The notes under the pieces: model-generated
What the model was told of the DNA's origin: nothing
Database searches by the model: none
The model's input: only the letters and a program-made list of their open reading frames with translations
Shown: piece by piece, positions 12,815 through 23,071 of the stretch
Numbering within the stretch: position 1 is the stretch's first letter
Layout of the letters: the number at the start of each line of letters is the position of its first letter
Assembly (NCBI GenBank): GCA_963170055.1
Contig: CAUJGJ010000397.1
Span: forward strand, 6,342,501-6,406,500
DNA length: 64,000 nt
DNA from: Halisarca cf. caerulea
Taxonomy: Eukaryota > Porifera > Demospongiae > Chondrillida > Halisarcidae
Direction of reading: 5' to 3'
Translations under genes and position numbers: made by a program

Positions 12815-12881
<67 letters not shown>

Positions 12882-13165
12882 GGGCATTTCTTATGTTACA
12901 CTCTTTCTCTCCCTACAGAATACAAAATAAGCCTTAGGAAGAAATTCAACTGACTTGTGGTAGGTACAATTGCTATTGATAGTTTTATGACAGATTCATT
13001 TATTAAAGCAGCGTCGGCTCCAAAAGGAATGATGATGAAGAAAGCAAGAGAGGAGGATCCTGTCTCCAATGAGACCTCCTTGTCCTCCACCTCGTGCTTG
13101 TGTATACCCTTGTATTCCCCAAGTTAGTTAGTACATACACCACACATATATACTGGTGAAATGTC
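12590..13165. repeat. Dispersed repeat with internal TG arrays, copy 1
   Basis: Unique blocks (about 12690-12815 and 12880-13165) separated by (TG)n arrays at 12593-12690 and 12818-12878 are nearly identical to 53224-53345 and 53395-53690. Order and orientation are conserved. No coding capacity is clear. Confidence 0.8.
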
Positions 13166-13838
13166 CTTATTACCGAGCGGTAGCGAGGTTAATTGTTTTG
13201 GTCACAAAGGGGAGTCCAAAGACGGCACCCATGCGCTTATTCACTTTCGGAACTAGAAATCTGGATATTTGGTCCCAGAGGCATTTTCTTTAGTCGAAAG
13301 TTGCATTCGCATCTTAAAAACTAGCAACAATTCACATACTTCTACGAAGTGGGGCACGGCAGTGCTACAGAATGAGATGAGTGAACTGCGTATGAACTAA
13401 GTCATGTTGGCACAATGTAGACTTTTCTGACACTTACATTTTGGTCCCTCAAGTCGGCATTCTTCACGTTAAATGGTGACGGGGTTCTTAAGATGCAAAG
13501 ACACAATATTTCTGAAATTTTTGAAATTGTCTTCTGTTGAAGCAGGAAATGGCATTCCGTCGTTCGGGAGCTCTAATTGGTCAGCCATGGTGGCATCCAT
13601 TTTCGGCAGCCATTTGCATGACGTCAGCAGCGTGATGAGTATAAGTTTTTTATAGTCTGCCACGTGTGTACGCATTTCTCGGAGTATTAGTACTTATCTA
13701 TGGTATAGATGGCTCTGACCCGTGTTCTCTTCACTTTTGTGATTCTATTGAGACTCTGATTTGTTGCTGATCGGACTAATGTTTCATACAAGTCAGTTGC
13801 TGGAGTTAATTACAAGTTGATACTTTTATCAGAGATTT
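13166..13838. other. No recognised gene
   Basis: A short minus-strand frame at 13469-13675 begins MDATMADQLEL after an internal ATG and could be a first exon, but I do not recognise it. Otherwise nothing is seen. Confidence 0.35.
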
Positions 13839-14296
13839 TTGGCAAAAGAAAATTTCAATTTAAAGTGCGTTCCAAATTCTCTCGACAGTTTAAAAAGTAT
13901 AAAAGCAACAAAAGGATCAAGAGACAGTGATACATTTGTTTTTGTGTTATTCTCTTATTATTGTGTGGAGATATTGAGACTACTCCCGGTCCTCGACATA
14001 TGTGACCAAATTCTGAGTTGGAAATCTTACATTCCCATTGTGCAGTACAATGTGAGGTTTGTAGTTTTTGGTACCATATAAAATGCATAAATATGACAGA
14101 AAAAGTATATGAAAGTCTAGCACAAATGGATTCCTTTACCTGGCATTGTAAAGATTGTCATATAGCAATTACTAGGAGAACAAATTGTCAACGTAAACGA
14201 AAAACAACATCTGTGCCACGATCTAAGTTTCCAAATCGAAGAAGCAAAACATATGGCAAGAACATTCTTATGCCATGGCATATCAACTGGAAATGA
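13839..14296 (+). pseudogene. Relic of non-LTR retrotransposon ORF1: 2A-like motif and PHD-like finger
   Basis: At 13949-13996 one frame reads ILLLLCGDIETTPGPRH, matching the 2A-like ribosome-skipping motif (D-x-E-x-N-P-G-P) seen at the N-terminus of some CR1/L2-type non-LTR elements. The key Asn is Thr here. A stop at 14003 follows, and the same frame then gives a cysteine/histidine finger, CAVQCEVCSFWYHIKC...WHCKDC, like the PHD-type finger of those ORF1 proteins. An in-frame stop also lies upstream at 13928. No endonuclease or polymerase follows, since the copy is cut off near the MULE insertion. Confidence 0.6.
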
Positions 14297-14374
14297 CAGC
14301 AGAAAAGGTATGTATGTTGGTGATATTGTATATATATAATAGTTGATTCATATTTTGACATTATGGACTTCTTT

Positions 14375-14383
14375 ATTACCCCT
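14375..14383. repeat. MULE target site duplication (left copy)
   Basis: ATTACCCCT, identical to 18571-18579. Confidence 0.9.
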
Positions 14384-17300
14384 GGGATGTTGTAAAACGC
14401 GGATCACACAGATCGCGGATCACGCGCTTTTCTCGTGACCGCTACGCAATACTATTGTCCGCATTACGACTTCGTTGTTCCCCAGATGCGCGCTATGGTG
14501 TCCGACGATGATCGTACTGCATCTCCTCAATCTAGCTTGCTCCCGCCGGATTAGAGTCCTATTAGCGTCAACTTAAAGATTTAAGTCGATATAGAGGAGA
14601 TGATAGCGTGCCTTTCACGGCTGTTCCTCGATTCGTGCTGATCAGTGGGGGCTAGTATGAGAGAAGAGCAAGGCGGAAGCAACGAGAAAGCTTTCATACC
14701 CTTTATTCTGACTTACAATATCATGAAAAGTACTGGCATGCATCAGTGGACGAGCAGTGGATTCAAATTTCCAACTTCAGAGGTGGGCAGGACTATTGGT
14801 GTTCACAGCCCTCGACCACTCTATAATCCTACTACATGCAGTTTTATCATGCAACAACATTCTGTCCAACTTCTCCATTCACTCATTCAATCTAGGATTA
14901 TTACTCATAATTGTTAAGTCTATTCAGCATCACAATCTATATCAAGGAGGCACAGAATTCTTGCATGAAAAGAACACCATACAGAGAATTAGCTTGCAAT
15001 TTTTCTTTCACTCCGGCTGGAATTATAATTTGGTCCACTGTGAATCCAGGATGTTTTGCACAGATACACTTCAAAGTAGGGTGATAGTGAACATTTGAAG
15101 ACACTGACATTGGCAATCCTGTTGCCTTGTTTGTAATCTGCAGATTTTCCTTATGAGAAATGCATATATCATAAGGTGGACTTTCACGGCTATGATAGCC
15201 TCCCCTGCAGCCACCACAAATCTTGATCATATTGGTAAGGAATTTGACATAAAATGGCTGTTCAGCTGGTGATCTAAGGTACAAAGGTGCCAAGACTGGT
15301 GAAGGTAGAGATGGAGTACTTCCTTGCCCTAGAGTTTGTGTCAGTTGGTTCACCATTTCACGCTGGTCCTGCTGTGAAAGTTGAGATGTTCCTTGTATTC
15401 TCTGTTTCACAGGTAAAGTACTGATGTGAGCAACAGTGTTCCTCTTGCGGCTGGTACGCTTAGGAGCACCTCCCTTTTCACCCGCACCAGATGGCAAACC
15501 ATGGTAAACTAATGATGTGACATTGGCAGGTGTCTTACCCTTACTCAGAATTCTGATGAATTGTTGTAGACAGTTTGTGGTTTCTGCTACTGCAAGGGTG
15601 TGACTGCAGAATTTGTATGATGAATATCTTGGGCAGGCAGAATCACACAAAAATTTTCATTTGATCTGGCTGGCAATACTAAATGTAAAGTCTTGCTGGT
15701 CTGACTAGCTACCATACAACCCTTCCCTCCTGTATGGCCTGGAATAGGTATTACCATGTTGGGGGTTGCAACAAGTACTGCTGCCTTTTCCCACATTCCT
15801 TTTAAAGTAGCTTCATCGTAAAATCCTGGGGCTGCTGAAAGAAGTTGCTCATATGACTGGGATAGGCTGTGGGATTGCACCTCTACTGGCAATGTCTGTG
15901 GTTGTATGTTTGGAATTAACACTCTCTGCCTACTACTGTCTGCCTTTCTGCGCCATTCACCAACATACATGTCAGCCTTCTTCTGCATTTGCACCTGCTC
16001 TGTTGTTAATTCATGCATATGTTCAATGAAGTCTGGGAGCCTACATTTCTGGTTTCCAACTTGGCGCTTTAGAATACGATTAATCGATTCACTGCGATTA
16101 TTATAGAATGCAACGGGTGGTTCACCTAGTCCAGCTGCGGTTCTTATGCTTGCTATGACAAATTTGGAGAAAGTTTCACCAAAGTGCTCCTGGAACCACT
16201 CATGAAAAACTGCAACTCTCTCTTGTCCACTTCTGAATGATCTGCTTTCTAATTCTATTGTATTCCATTCCTGTTTGAGAGATTGAAGTTTGGCTTTGAA
16301 ATCATCTTCATCATCAGCATCTGCGAGGCCAAGTTCATGCATTCCATCTGCAATTGTACCAAATATATCTGAAAGAAGCTCTTTCGTGGCTTGTGATTTA
16401 AAATGCATATCTTTTAATTTTCTTTCAATGTTATCTTTTAGATGTTTAACACAGCGGAGGTGAATTGCATTTGGCAAGCAATCATGTATAGCCTTACAAA
16501 GGGCTGCTTCTCCATCACTCCCAACAGCTTTCACCTGATGTAGCTGTGGCACTAATCCACAAAGTTGACTGAAGAAGCCATGATAACTCATGTATTCCAA
16601 CTTATGATGAATCAAGATGGGACCAACAAATGTCGGGGCTTTCCCAGTTCGCTGACATAGGTAGTCGGTGAGTGCAAATACAAGCGGAGTAACGTAATAG
16701 TTGCCCAAATTGAAAGTAGGATCCACATGCAAGACTGAGAAGTTGGACTTTGTGCAGTTTGCTATTAGCTCGTCCAACTGTTCCTTGCTTCCCAAGATAC
16801 ACATAGGAGTGGGGTTCAGTTGGATAGTACGTATAAAACTAGCGTGCTTTGTCCTTGCCAGATCAATAACTGCTAAAAGTGGATCGGTACCGTTGCTGTC
16901 TTCGGCAGAAAATGATATACGCCTTCGAATGTTGGCAGCCTGTTGACGATTCCGAGGCAAGTGACTTGAAGATGCTATGTCTTCCAGTTTCCCCATGCTG
17001 TTTTCAACAATTGCACAGGCCTCCTTTGGCTTTTTGGTTGTTACTGCCTCCTTGAGCTTGTCTTTGGTACTGGACAAATTTCGTTTGTAAGGCGTTTGTC
17101 CTTTGTAGTTACCATGTGGCTTCAAGGGTAATTCATGCTCTTCACCTGTGAAAATGTAGCGAATTATGCATCTCTCAATTCTTCTTCCATTTGGATCTGG
17201 ATAAGGTAAGCACATAATGCTATTAATATTATAATACTAGACAAAGTTATATTTTATTTATATAGTTAAAGGTAACAGCAGAAATGAAGCATACAATTCA

Positions 17301-18570
17301 AATTTAAAAAAATAATTTAATTTCAACTTGAATGTACTAACCAAGCAGTGTTGTTATGACCTTCCTGAAGTCCTCTGCACATCTGTTCTTGAAATATGAC
17401 CGAATAAGGCACCAAGAAGTATTACCCGTCATCTGTCCTCCTCGTTGTACCACTTGTACAGACATGATTGCATCATTGTCAACCCTTTCCTCGCTTTGCA
17501 AATTGTCCCCTTCAGAGTTGATGGATAACCAGAGCTTTCTGACACCACTGTTTAACCAGCCACCATTATCATCACATTTGACATCATCGGTGTTTCCAAG
17601 TGTGGATGTGTCCACAAAAAATGTACCATTCTTCTGAAAACCCAAAGGTACGGTACATGTCAAGTATTTCTGCGCATCTGTTCTTTGACCCAGCAAAATT
17701 TCCACAATAGAATGCATACCCTCGACATTGAATTTGTCCGGAAGTAGGGTATAAGAGTGCGGCGGCTGAGAGTCAATGCAGGTAGCATGAACACTATATA
17801 GAGAAATGTAAATTGGTAATTACAACTAGGCATGCAAAAATTAAATTAACTGTACTTTGCATGCATGTTTAGTAATCTTTTAATTGTTACCTTGAGGGAT
17901 CTGATGCACAAAGGCTGTTTTCCTGATGCTGGTTGGAATCTGTGCAGTCTTCATAGCTTTCAGGAGAGCTATATATTTGGAAATACGATGTACACAAGCT
18001 ACTCAAGCATGCAATTCTTTCAAACAATATTTTTTCAAGTTATTGACCTTAAAATGATCACAGGGTTAATCTTTCCTGTCTTCTCAGGACTGTCAAAGAG
18101 AGGAGGACTGGGGCAAGAATCATCACAGTTACTGTGACACTGACTGTGCTCTGGCAGAATGGTACCTTCCGCCATGTATGATTCATGGCCTGCACATACC
18201 CCAGGCCTAAAGGAAGAAGATTTTAACATGAAATAGAAAATTCTTTCCACTTTGTGATAGGAAATCTGATTTTTTTGTGAGAGACTTACCTCAATGGGCT
18301 ATCCAGCAAAATTGGATCATCTGATGTGTCTCCACGATATGGAGACACAGGAATAACATCCAAAGCATGTACACACTCTTCTTTAACGTTAATAGGACTC
18401 CAATCCGGCGGGAGCAAGCTAGATTGAGGAGATGCAGTACAATCATCGTCAGATGCCATAGCGCGCATCTGGGGAACAACGAAGTCGTAATGCGGACAAT
18501 AGTATAACGTAGCGGTCACGAGAAAAGCGCGTGATCCGTGATCCGTGTGATCCGCGTTTTACAATATCCC
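14384..18570 (-). mobile_element. MULE (Mutator-like) element with 9-bp TSD
   Basis: Terminal inverted repeats of about 187 bp (14384-14570 and 18384-18570) begin GGGATGTTGTAAAACGCGG and GGGATATTGTAAAACGCGG. They are flanked by a perfect 9-bp duplication ATTACCCCT (14375-14383 and 18571-18579), as expected for Mutator. The duplicated bases belong to the Harbinger 1 terminus, so the MULE landed 7 bp inside it. It contains one minus-strand transposase gene whose first exon lies within the right inverted repeat. Confidence 0.9.
14937..18468 (-). pseudogene. MULE transposase gene, multi-exon, one frameshift
   Basis: ATG at 18468 opens exon 1 (to 18290, donor GTAAGT). Small exons follow near 18206-18050, 17975-17893 and 17797-17337, then a long exon 17215-14937. 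The core has the MULE pattern: VDPTFNLGNYYVTPLVF, GPILIHHK, a second acidic site in VGSDGEAALCKAI, HLRCVKHLKDNI, and later NNRSESINR. A SWIM-type zinc finger follows (CDSACPRYSSYKFCSH, 15648-15600). The SWIM part is one frame away from the core. The break falls in a T run at about 15650-15656, consistent with loss of one T or a base-call error. A basic and glutamine-rich tail follows. With that base restored the gene would look complete, so the copy is young. Confidence 0.75.
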
Positions 18571-18579
18571 ATTACCCCT
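18571..18579. repeat. MULE target site duplication (right copy)
   Basis: ATTACCCCT. It overlaps the resumed Harbinger 1 terminus CCCCTTTCACATGGAC. Confidence 0.9.
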
Positions 18580-18677
18580 TTCACATGGACTGATCCGGAT
18601 TCAATGCGGATTGGGGATAATTCGGATTAGCTGGATATGCGCATTCACATGGGTTAAGGGTTGATTGTACAAAGCGT

Positions 18678-20272
18678 ATGAGGATGGCGTCTGTAGAAGA
18701 GTCGGCGATTTTGTTACTGTTTGTTTATGCACTGTTTTGGATCCATAAACGGAGGAAACACCGTCAAATGCAATGGATACAAAGAAAGGTCCAGCATGGC
18801 GATCATTTTCAACGGTTTCAACGCCTTCAGCAACGGCAGCTAGCCAATTTTACTGTATGCTTGTCTTCCACAATACTTCGTAACGGTTATTCTTCACATC
18901 GTCGTGTGTGGATTACCCTGAAGAGCTCATCTTTCTGGGATGAAATTGGTAGTGTGTGGAGCAATGAGTTTAAGAAAAATTTCAGACTGAGCCGTACGAC
19001 TTTTCGGTACTTGTGTTCACAGTTGCAGCCTCATTTACAGAACAAGAGATTCGATTTTAAAAACTCGTGGGCCGCCTACGGCCCTGGAAACTCGAATCGC
19101 TTGGAAATCGTCATTATTGCTGACTAAAATAATACTACGAAGAACTCTTCTGGTCGAAAAGACTCTTTGCTGATAAAAGCAGGAGCAGACGAATGAGTTT
19201 CACCGAAATATAGCCAAAAGATTACATACCGACTTCGCGTCCGCCATGTTGTTGACATACATATATATATTGACATCATTATGGACGTTCCGGACACTTC
19301 CGGTGAAAGTAAAAATAATATAGGGCCGCCGGAAGGCGGCCCAAAAAGACTGTTGTGCGGACTCCTCTATCAGCTAAGAAAAGATTGGCAGTAGCTCTTT
19401 GGAGATTGGGAACTAATGTGGAGTACAGGACCTTTAGTCACTTGTTTGGTGTAGGGATTTCAACTGTTTGTGTTGCTGTTCATGAGGTGTGTGAAGCAAT
19501 TGTCCAAATTCTCTTAAGGAAATACGTGAAAATGGCTGAAGGAGAACAACTGAAAGCTGTAGTTTCTAGCTTTGACAATAAATGGAAATTTCCTCAATGC
19601 GTAGGTGCTGTAGATGGCACACACATTCCTATTATTGCCCCAAAAGATAATCCAACGGATTATTTCAATCGCAAAGGCCACCACTCCATAGTTATGCAAG
19701 CATTAGTGGACCATCGTTATGTATTTCAAGACACATACATAGGGTGGCCGGGGAGTGTTCATGATGCAAGAATTTTTACAAATTCACAACTTTTCTCAAA
19801 AGGTGAAGCAGGTACTTTAGTTCCACCACAGTACAGGAGAATTATTGATGGTGTGGATGTTCCACTCCTTATCCTTGGCGATCCGGCATACCCTTTGCTC
19901 CAATGGCTCATGAAGCCCTACAGCGACAGTGGGCGACTGTCACAGGAACAGTTAAAGTTTAACCATCGGTTGAGCCGTGCGCGGATGGTTGTTGAAAATG
20001 CTTTTGGCCGTCTTAAAGGACGCTGGAGATGTTTACTAAAACGTAATGATACAGATGTTTCATTTATGACAACACTTGTGGCCTCCTGCTGTGTATTACA
20101 CAACATCTGCGAAATCCACAAAGATGAATTTGATGATACATGGCTCTCACCATCTTTGGATGTTAGTTGTGGTAGTACACCATCGGATTTCACTGTAAAC
20201 ACCACAACAAACAGCCAAGCTGCTGCAACTAGAATTAGAGATGCAATAAAGACTTATTTAGCAAATCAGTAG
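18678..20272 (+). pseudogene. Harbinger 1 transposase, split by a hairpin element
   Basis: The N-terminal part reads from 18684 to about 19043 and the remainder from 19346 to 20272. The DDE core has AVDGTHIPI (first Asp), LGDPAYPLL (second Asp) and VVENAFGRLKGRW (Glu), with the HNRKG-like segment YFNRKGHHSI and WPGSVHDARIF between, as in HARBI1-type proteins. It aligns through its length with the intact transposase at 54235-55518. The 305-bp insertion 19043-19347 interrupts it between LQNK and TVVRTPLS, so no full protein is made. Confidence 0.85.
19043..19347 (+). mobile_element. Hairpin-ended non-autonomous element, copy E3
   Basis: The left folded end pairs AGATTCGATT with the AACTCGAATCGCTTGG region around GGGCCGCCTACGGCCC. 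The middle holds a short TA tract near 19260 and CTTCCGGTGAAAG. The right end is AACAATATAGGGCCGCC plus hairpin and AAAAA. It disrupts the Harbinger 1 transposase and shows no clear target duplication. The right half matches copy E4 at 63504. Confidence 0.75.
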
Positions 20273-20377
20273 ATACTGCTTGTGTATTGTAACATTACTG
20301 GGAAACTAAAAGATTATGCAATAATAATATAATTGTGTTCAACTTGTCAGTTTGTCAGAAAGCTACTGTAACATTAA

Positions 20378-21463
20378 TTATTCATTATGTCCCAAGTTCT
20401 CCTCTTCTTGTGTGTGACATGGTGTAGATGTCATACCCATATGAAATAGCGAAGGTGGGCCCCTGGGAGAGTAACCCACATGAGATGGTGGTGGTGGGCC
20501 ACTGGGAGGGTGACCCACATGAGATGGTGGTGGTGGTGGGCCACTGGGAGGATGACCCACATGTGATGGTGGTGGTGGGCCACTGGAAGGGTGACCCACA
20601 TGTGATGGTGGTGGTGGGCCGCTGGAAGGGTGACCCACATGTGATGGTGGTGGGCCACTGGAAGGGTGATCCACGTGAGATGATGGTGGTGGGCCACTGG
20701 AAGGGTGACCCACGTGCGATGGTAGCGGTGGGCCACTGGGAGGGTGACCCATTGGTGGAGTTGGTGTTGCCATGAAATGCTGAGTGTGTGGCATTGCACT
20801 GGCTTGGGGTTGCATGAATGACATCATGTTGGCCATGAAGTTTAAAAAATTATCCTCTCTCTCCTCTTCCTTCTTCTGCTGCTCTTCCTCCCATTTCATC
20901 CTCTTCCTCTCCATTTCCTCATACCGAGCAGTGCTTTCTTCTTGCAACTCCAGAAAACGTACGAAGCTGAAGATGATGATCCTATTGAAAGCGTCATCTC
21001 TGAAACTGCAACTGGAGTAACTGGGCTCTCCAAGCTTTCTGACACTGGTGGCTGATCATACGTATCATGCATAGTAAATTCATCCACATGCCGTAGATCC
21101 TCAGTTTCAGAAGTATCCAAAAGATTGACCGGGTTAATAATCACTTTTCTTCTTAAAACTGCATGCAGTTCAAAGAACCACTTAAAGGAGGAAAATATAT
21201 CATCTTCATCATCGCTATCGAGGCCCACTCTGCTTTTCCTAAGCTTATCCACTTCTCCTTTGTACTGGGTTTTTAACTGCTTGATTTTATTGCGGCATTG
21301 CTTCGAACTTCTGCTATATCCCGCCTTCGACAATTCATTAGCGATCTTCTTGTACACGGCTTCATTTCTGTAGGCGTCGCTAAGTTCGCGCTGTATCTCC
21401 TCGTCACTCCATGCAGCTATCAGTACTCGAATCTCGTCTTGGCTCCACGTGCGACCACATTCC
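20378..21463 (-). pseudogene. Harbinger 1 Myb/SANT-like accessory protein
   Basis: The start is probably the ATG at about 21469 (MAECGRTWSQDEIRVLI). A trihelix-type Myb/SANT domain follows: WSQDEIRVLIAAW...YKKIANELSKAGYSRSSKQCRNKIKQLK. This is the DNA-binding partner that Harbinger elements encode beside the transposase. At about 20945-20990 the frame shifts. The next frame (20947-20378) gives a glutamate-rich coiled-coil-like stretch and then a proline-rich repeat tail. The break makes it a likely pseudogene. Confidence 0.7.
20461..20755 (-). repeat. Coding minisatellite, about 33-36 bp unit
   Basis: About nine units encode variants of GHPSSGPPPPSHV in the Myb-like protein tail. Copy-to-copy variation is in the number of proline codons. 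Confidence 0.85.
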
Positions 21464-23071
21464 GCCATCTTTAAAACGGTTCTATGACGTATAATCCAGA
21501 TCGAAACCACCTGCTGAGGTGGTTTCGAATCGGATTTGGAATGTGACATGTGAACGCTCTATTCCGAATTCGATCCGGATTTAATCCGGATTAGAAGGTC
21601 CATGTGAAAGGGGTATATGATTTATTTCACAGGTGGAAAATCCTGCACAAAACAGAGAAAACACAAATCCAATACAAAACACTTCAATTCAAACAATTCA
21701 AAACAATTCAATTCAAAGCAATTCAAATAAAACTCAATGTCAGACTCAATTAGCAGAGCCATTTCAAACACAATTCAAGCAAATATAATTGCACGACACA
21801 CATGCCCAAATTCACATCAGAGCAAAGCATGAGTCCAGTAAACAGAACACAGTCAGTTGACACCCAATACTCTGCACAACTGCTTTACAGTAGCAGTAGT
21901 ATTGGATTCTCTTAACTGAATGTACTGACAAATCAATTGGAAACAGAAGTACAAGCAAATCCATCACAAATAGACTCACAGTGTGCACTTGGTACAATTA
22001 TTCCCAGGTTATTCCATGCAAATGCCACAATTAAGGATACATTTCATCAACAGCGATTCAAATGGAGGCAAAAAGAATGTACTACTTGTCATGAAATATG
22101 GCCAATACGATACAACAATTGCTTCAGATGCTCTCGTGACAAAACTACCCCCAAAAAATTCTCAAATGCTAACAATATGCATCCTGGGTCAGTACCTGAG
22201 TGTTTACAAGATATGACACAAGTTTAAGAGATGTTCATAGCACGCATTTCTCCCATTATGTATTTATACTGAAAAAATGGTGGAAAACGGGGATATAAAG
22301 GTCACATACTAAACCTATCACAAGACATACAATCCCTGCTTGACAAATTGCCCCAAAGTGTTTCAAATCTGCCAATATTAATTCTCAGATGTAAAGGTGC
22401 AAATGATTCCTTGTCAGATTTCACAGTCCGTAGAGAAAAAGTCCTCACAGCATTGCAATGGTTAAAATTAAACAATCCATTCCACAATTCAATTGTAATT
22501 GATTATGCAATGATTGAAGAACTGCCAGAAAATGGTGTACCCAATGAATTGCTACATATGCCAAACTGCAGTGAAAATGCAACTCAATCTGCACTGCTAT
22601 CAAACAATGTTGAAAATGATACTGATTATGAATCAGACACAGAAATGGACTGTACTGAATGTGCTGTACACGAGCCTGACAATGAAGTAGCAGAGCATAA
22701 CTATACGTCATTTATACCTGTATCACACCAAGAACCCACTGAAATTGAAGCAATTTAAAGCATAATACAGTATAAAAACACTCCATTACCCTGGCCACAA
22801 CTATCAGAAGCACCAGTGAATGAATTTACCGCAGAAGGCTTAGCAACAATGGCATTTCCAACCTTGATCCCATACGGTACTGGTGATCCCACTACCAAAA
22901 ATCAACAATGTGGAGTCAGTCTATCAGAAGCTTTCAAACATTTAATTTCTTTTGGTGAAGTCAAACATAACAAATTTGTATGGCGATTGGCAACACATCC
23001 ACAATTCATGTACTAGGCATTAAATATGAAACAGCTGCATCACCTATTATCACAATCTAGTGTGTACTTAA

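Larger units (their letters stand above)
14377..21615 (+). mobile_element. PIF/Harbinger element 1, carrying nested MULE and hairpin element
   Basis: The right terminus GTCCATGTGAAAGGGGTA (ends 21615) mirrors the left terminus, whose first 7 bases (TACCCCT) are at 14377-14383. The left terminus resumes at 18573 after the MULE. Both outer flanks are TAT (14374-14376 and 21616-21618), a 3-bp duplication. Contents are a plus-strand DDE transposase and a minus-strand Myb/SANT-like gene, the usual two-gene Harbinger layout. Both genes are broken. Confidence 0.8.

Noticed and set aside
20428..20799. Open frames on both strands with regular HEMVVVGHW- or HHHHMWVTLP-like repeats
   Set aside because: They are shadow frames of the proline-rich minisatellite in the Myb-like gene.
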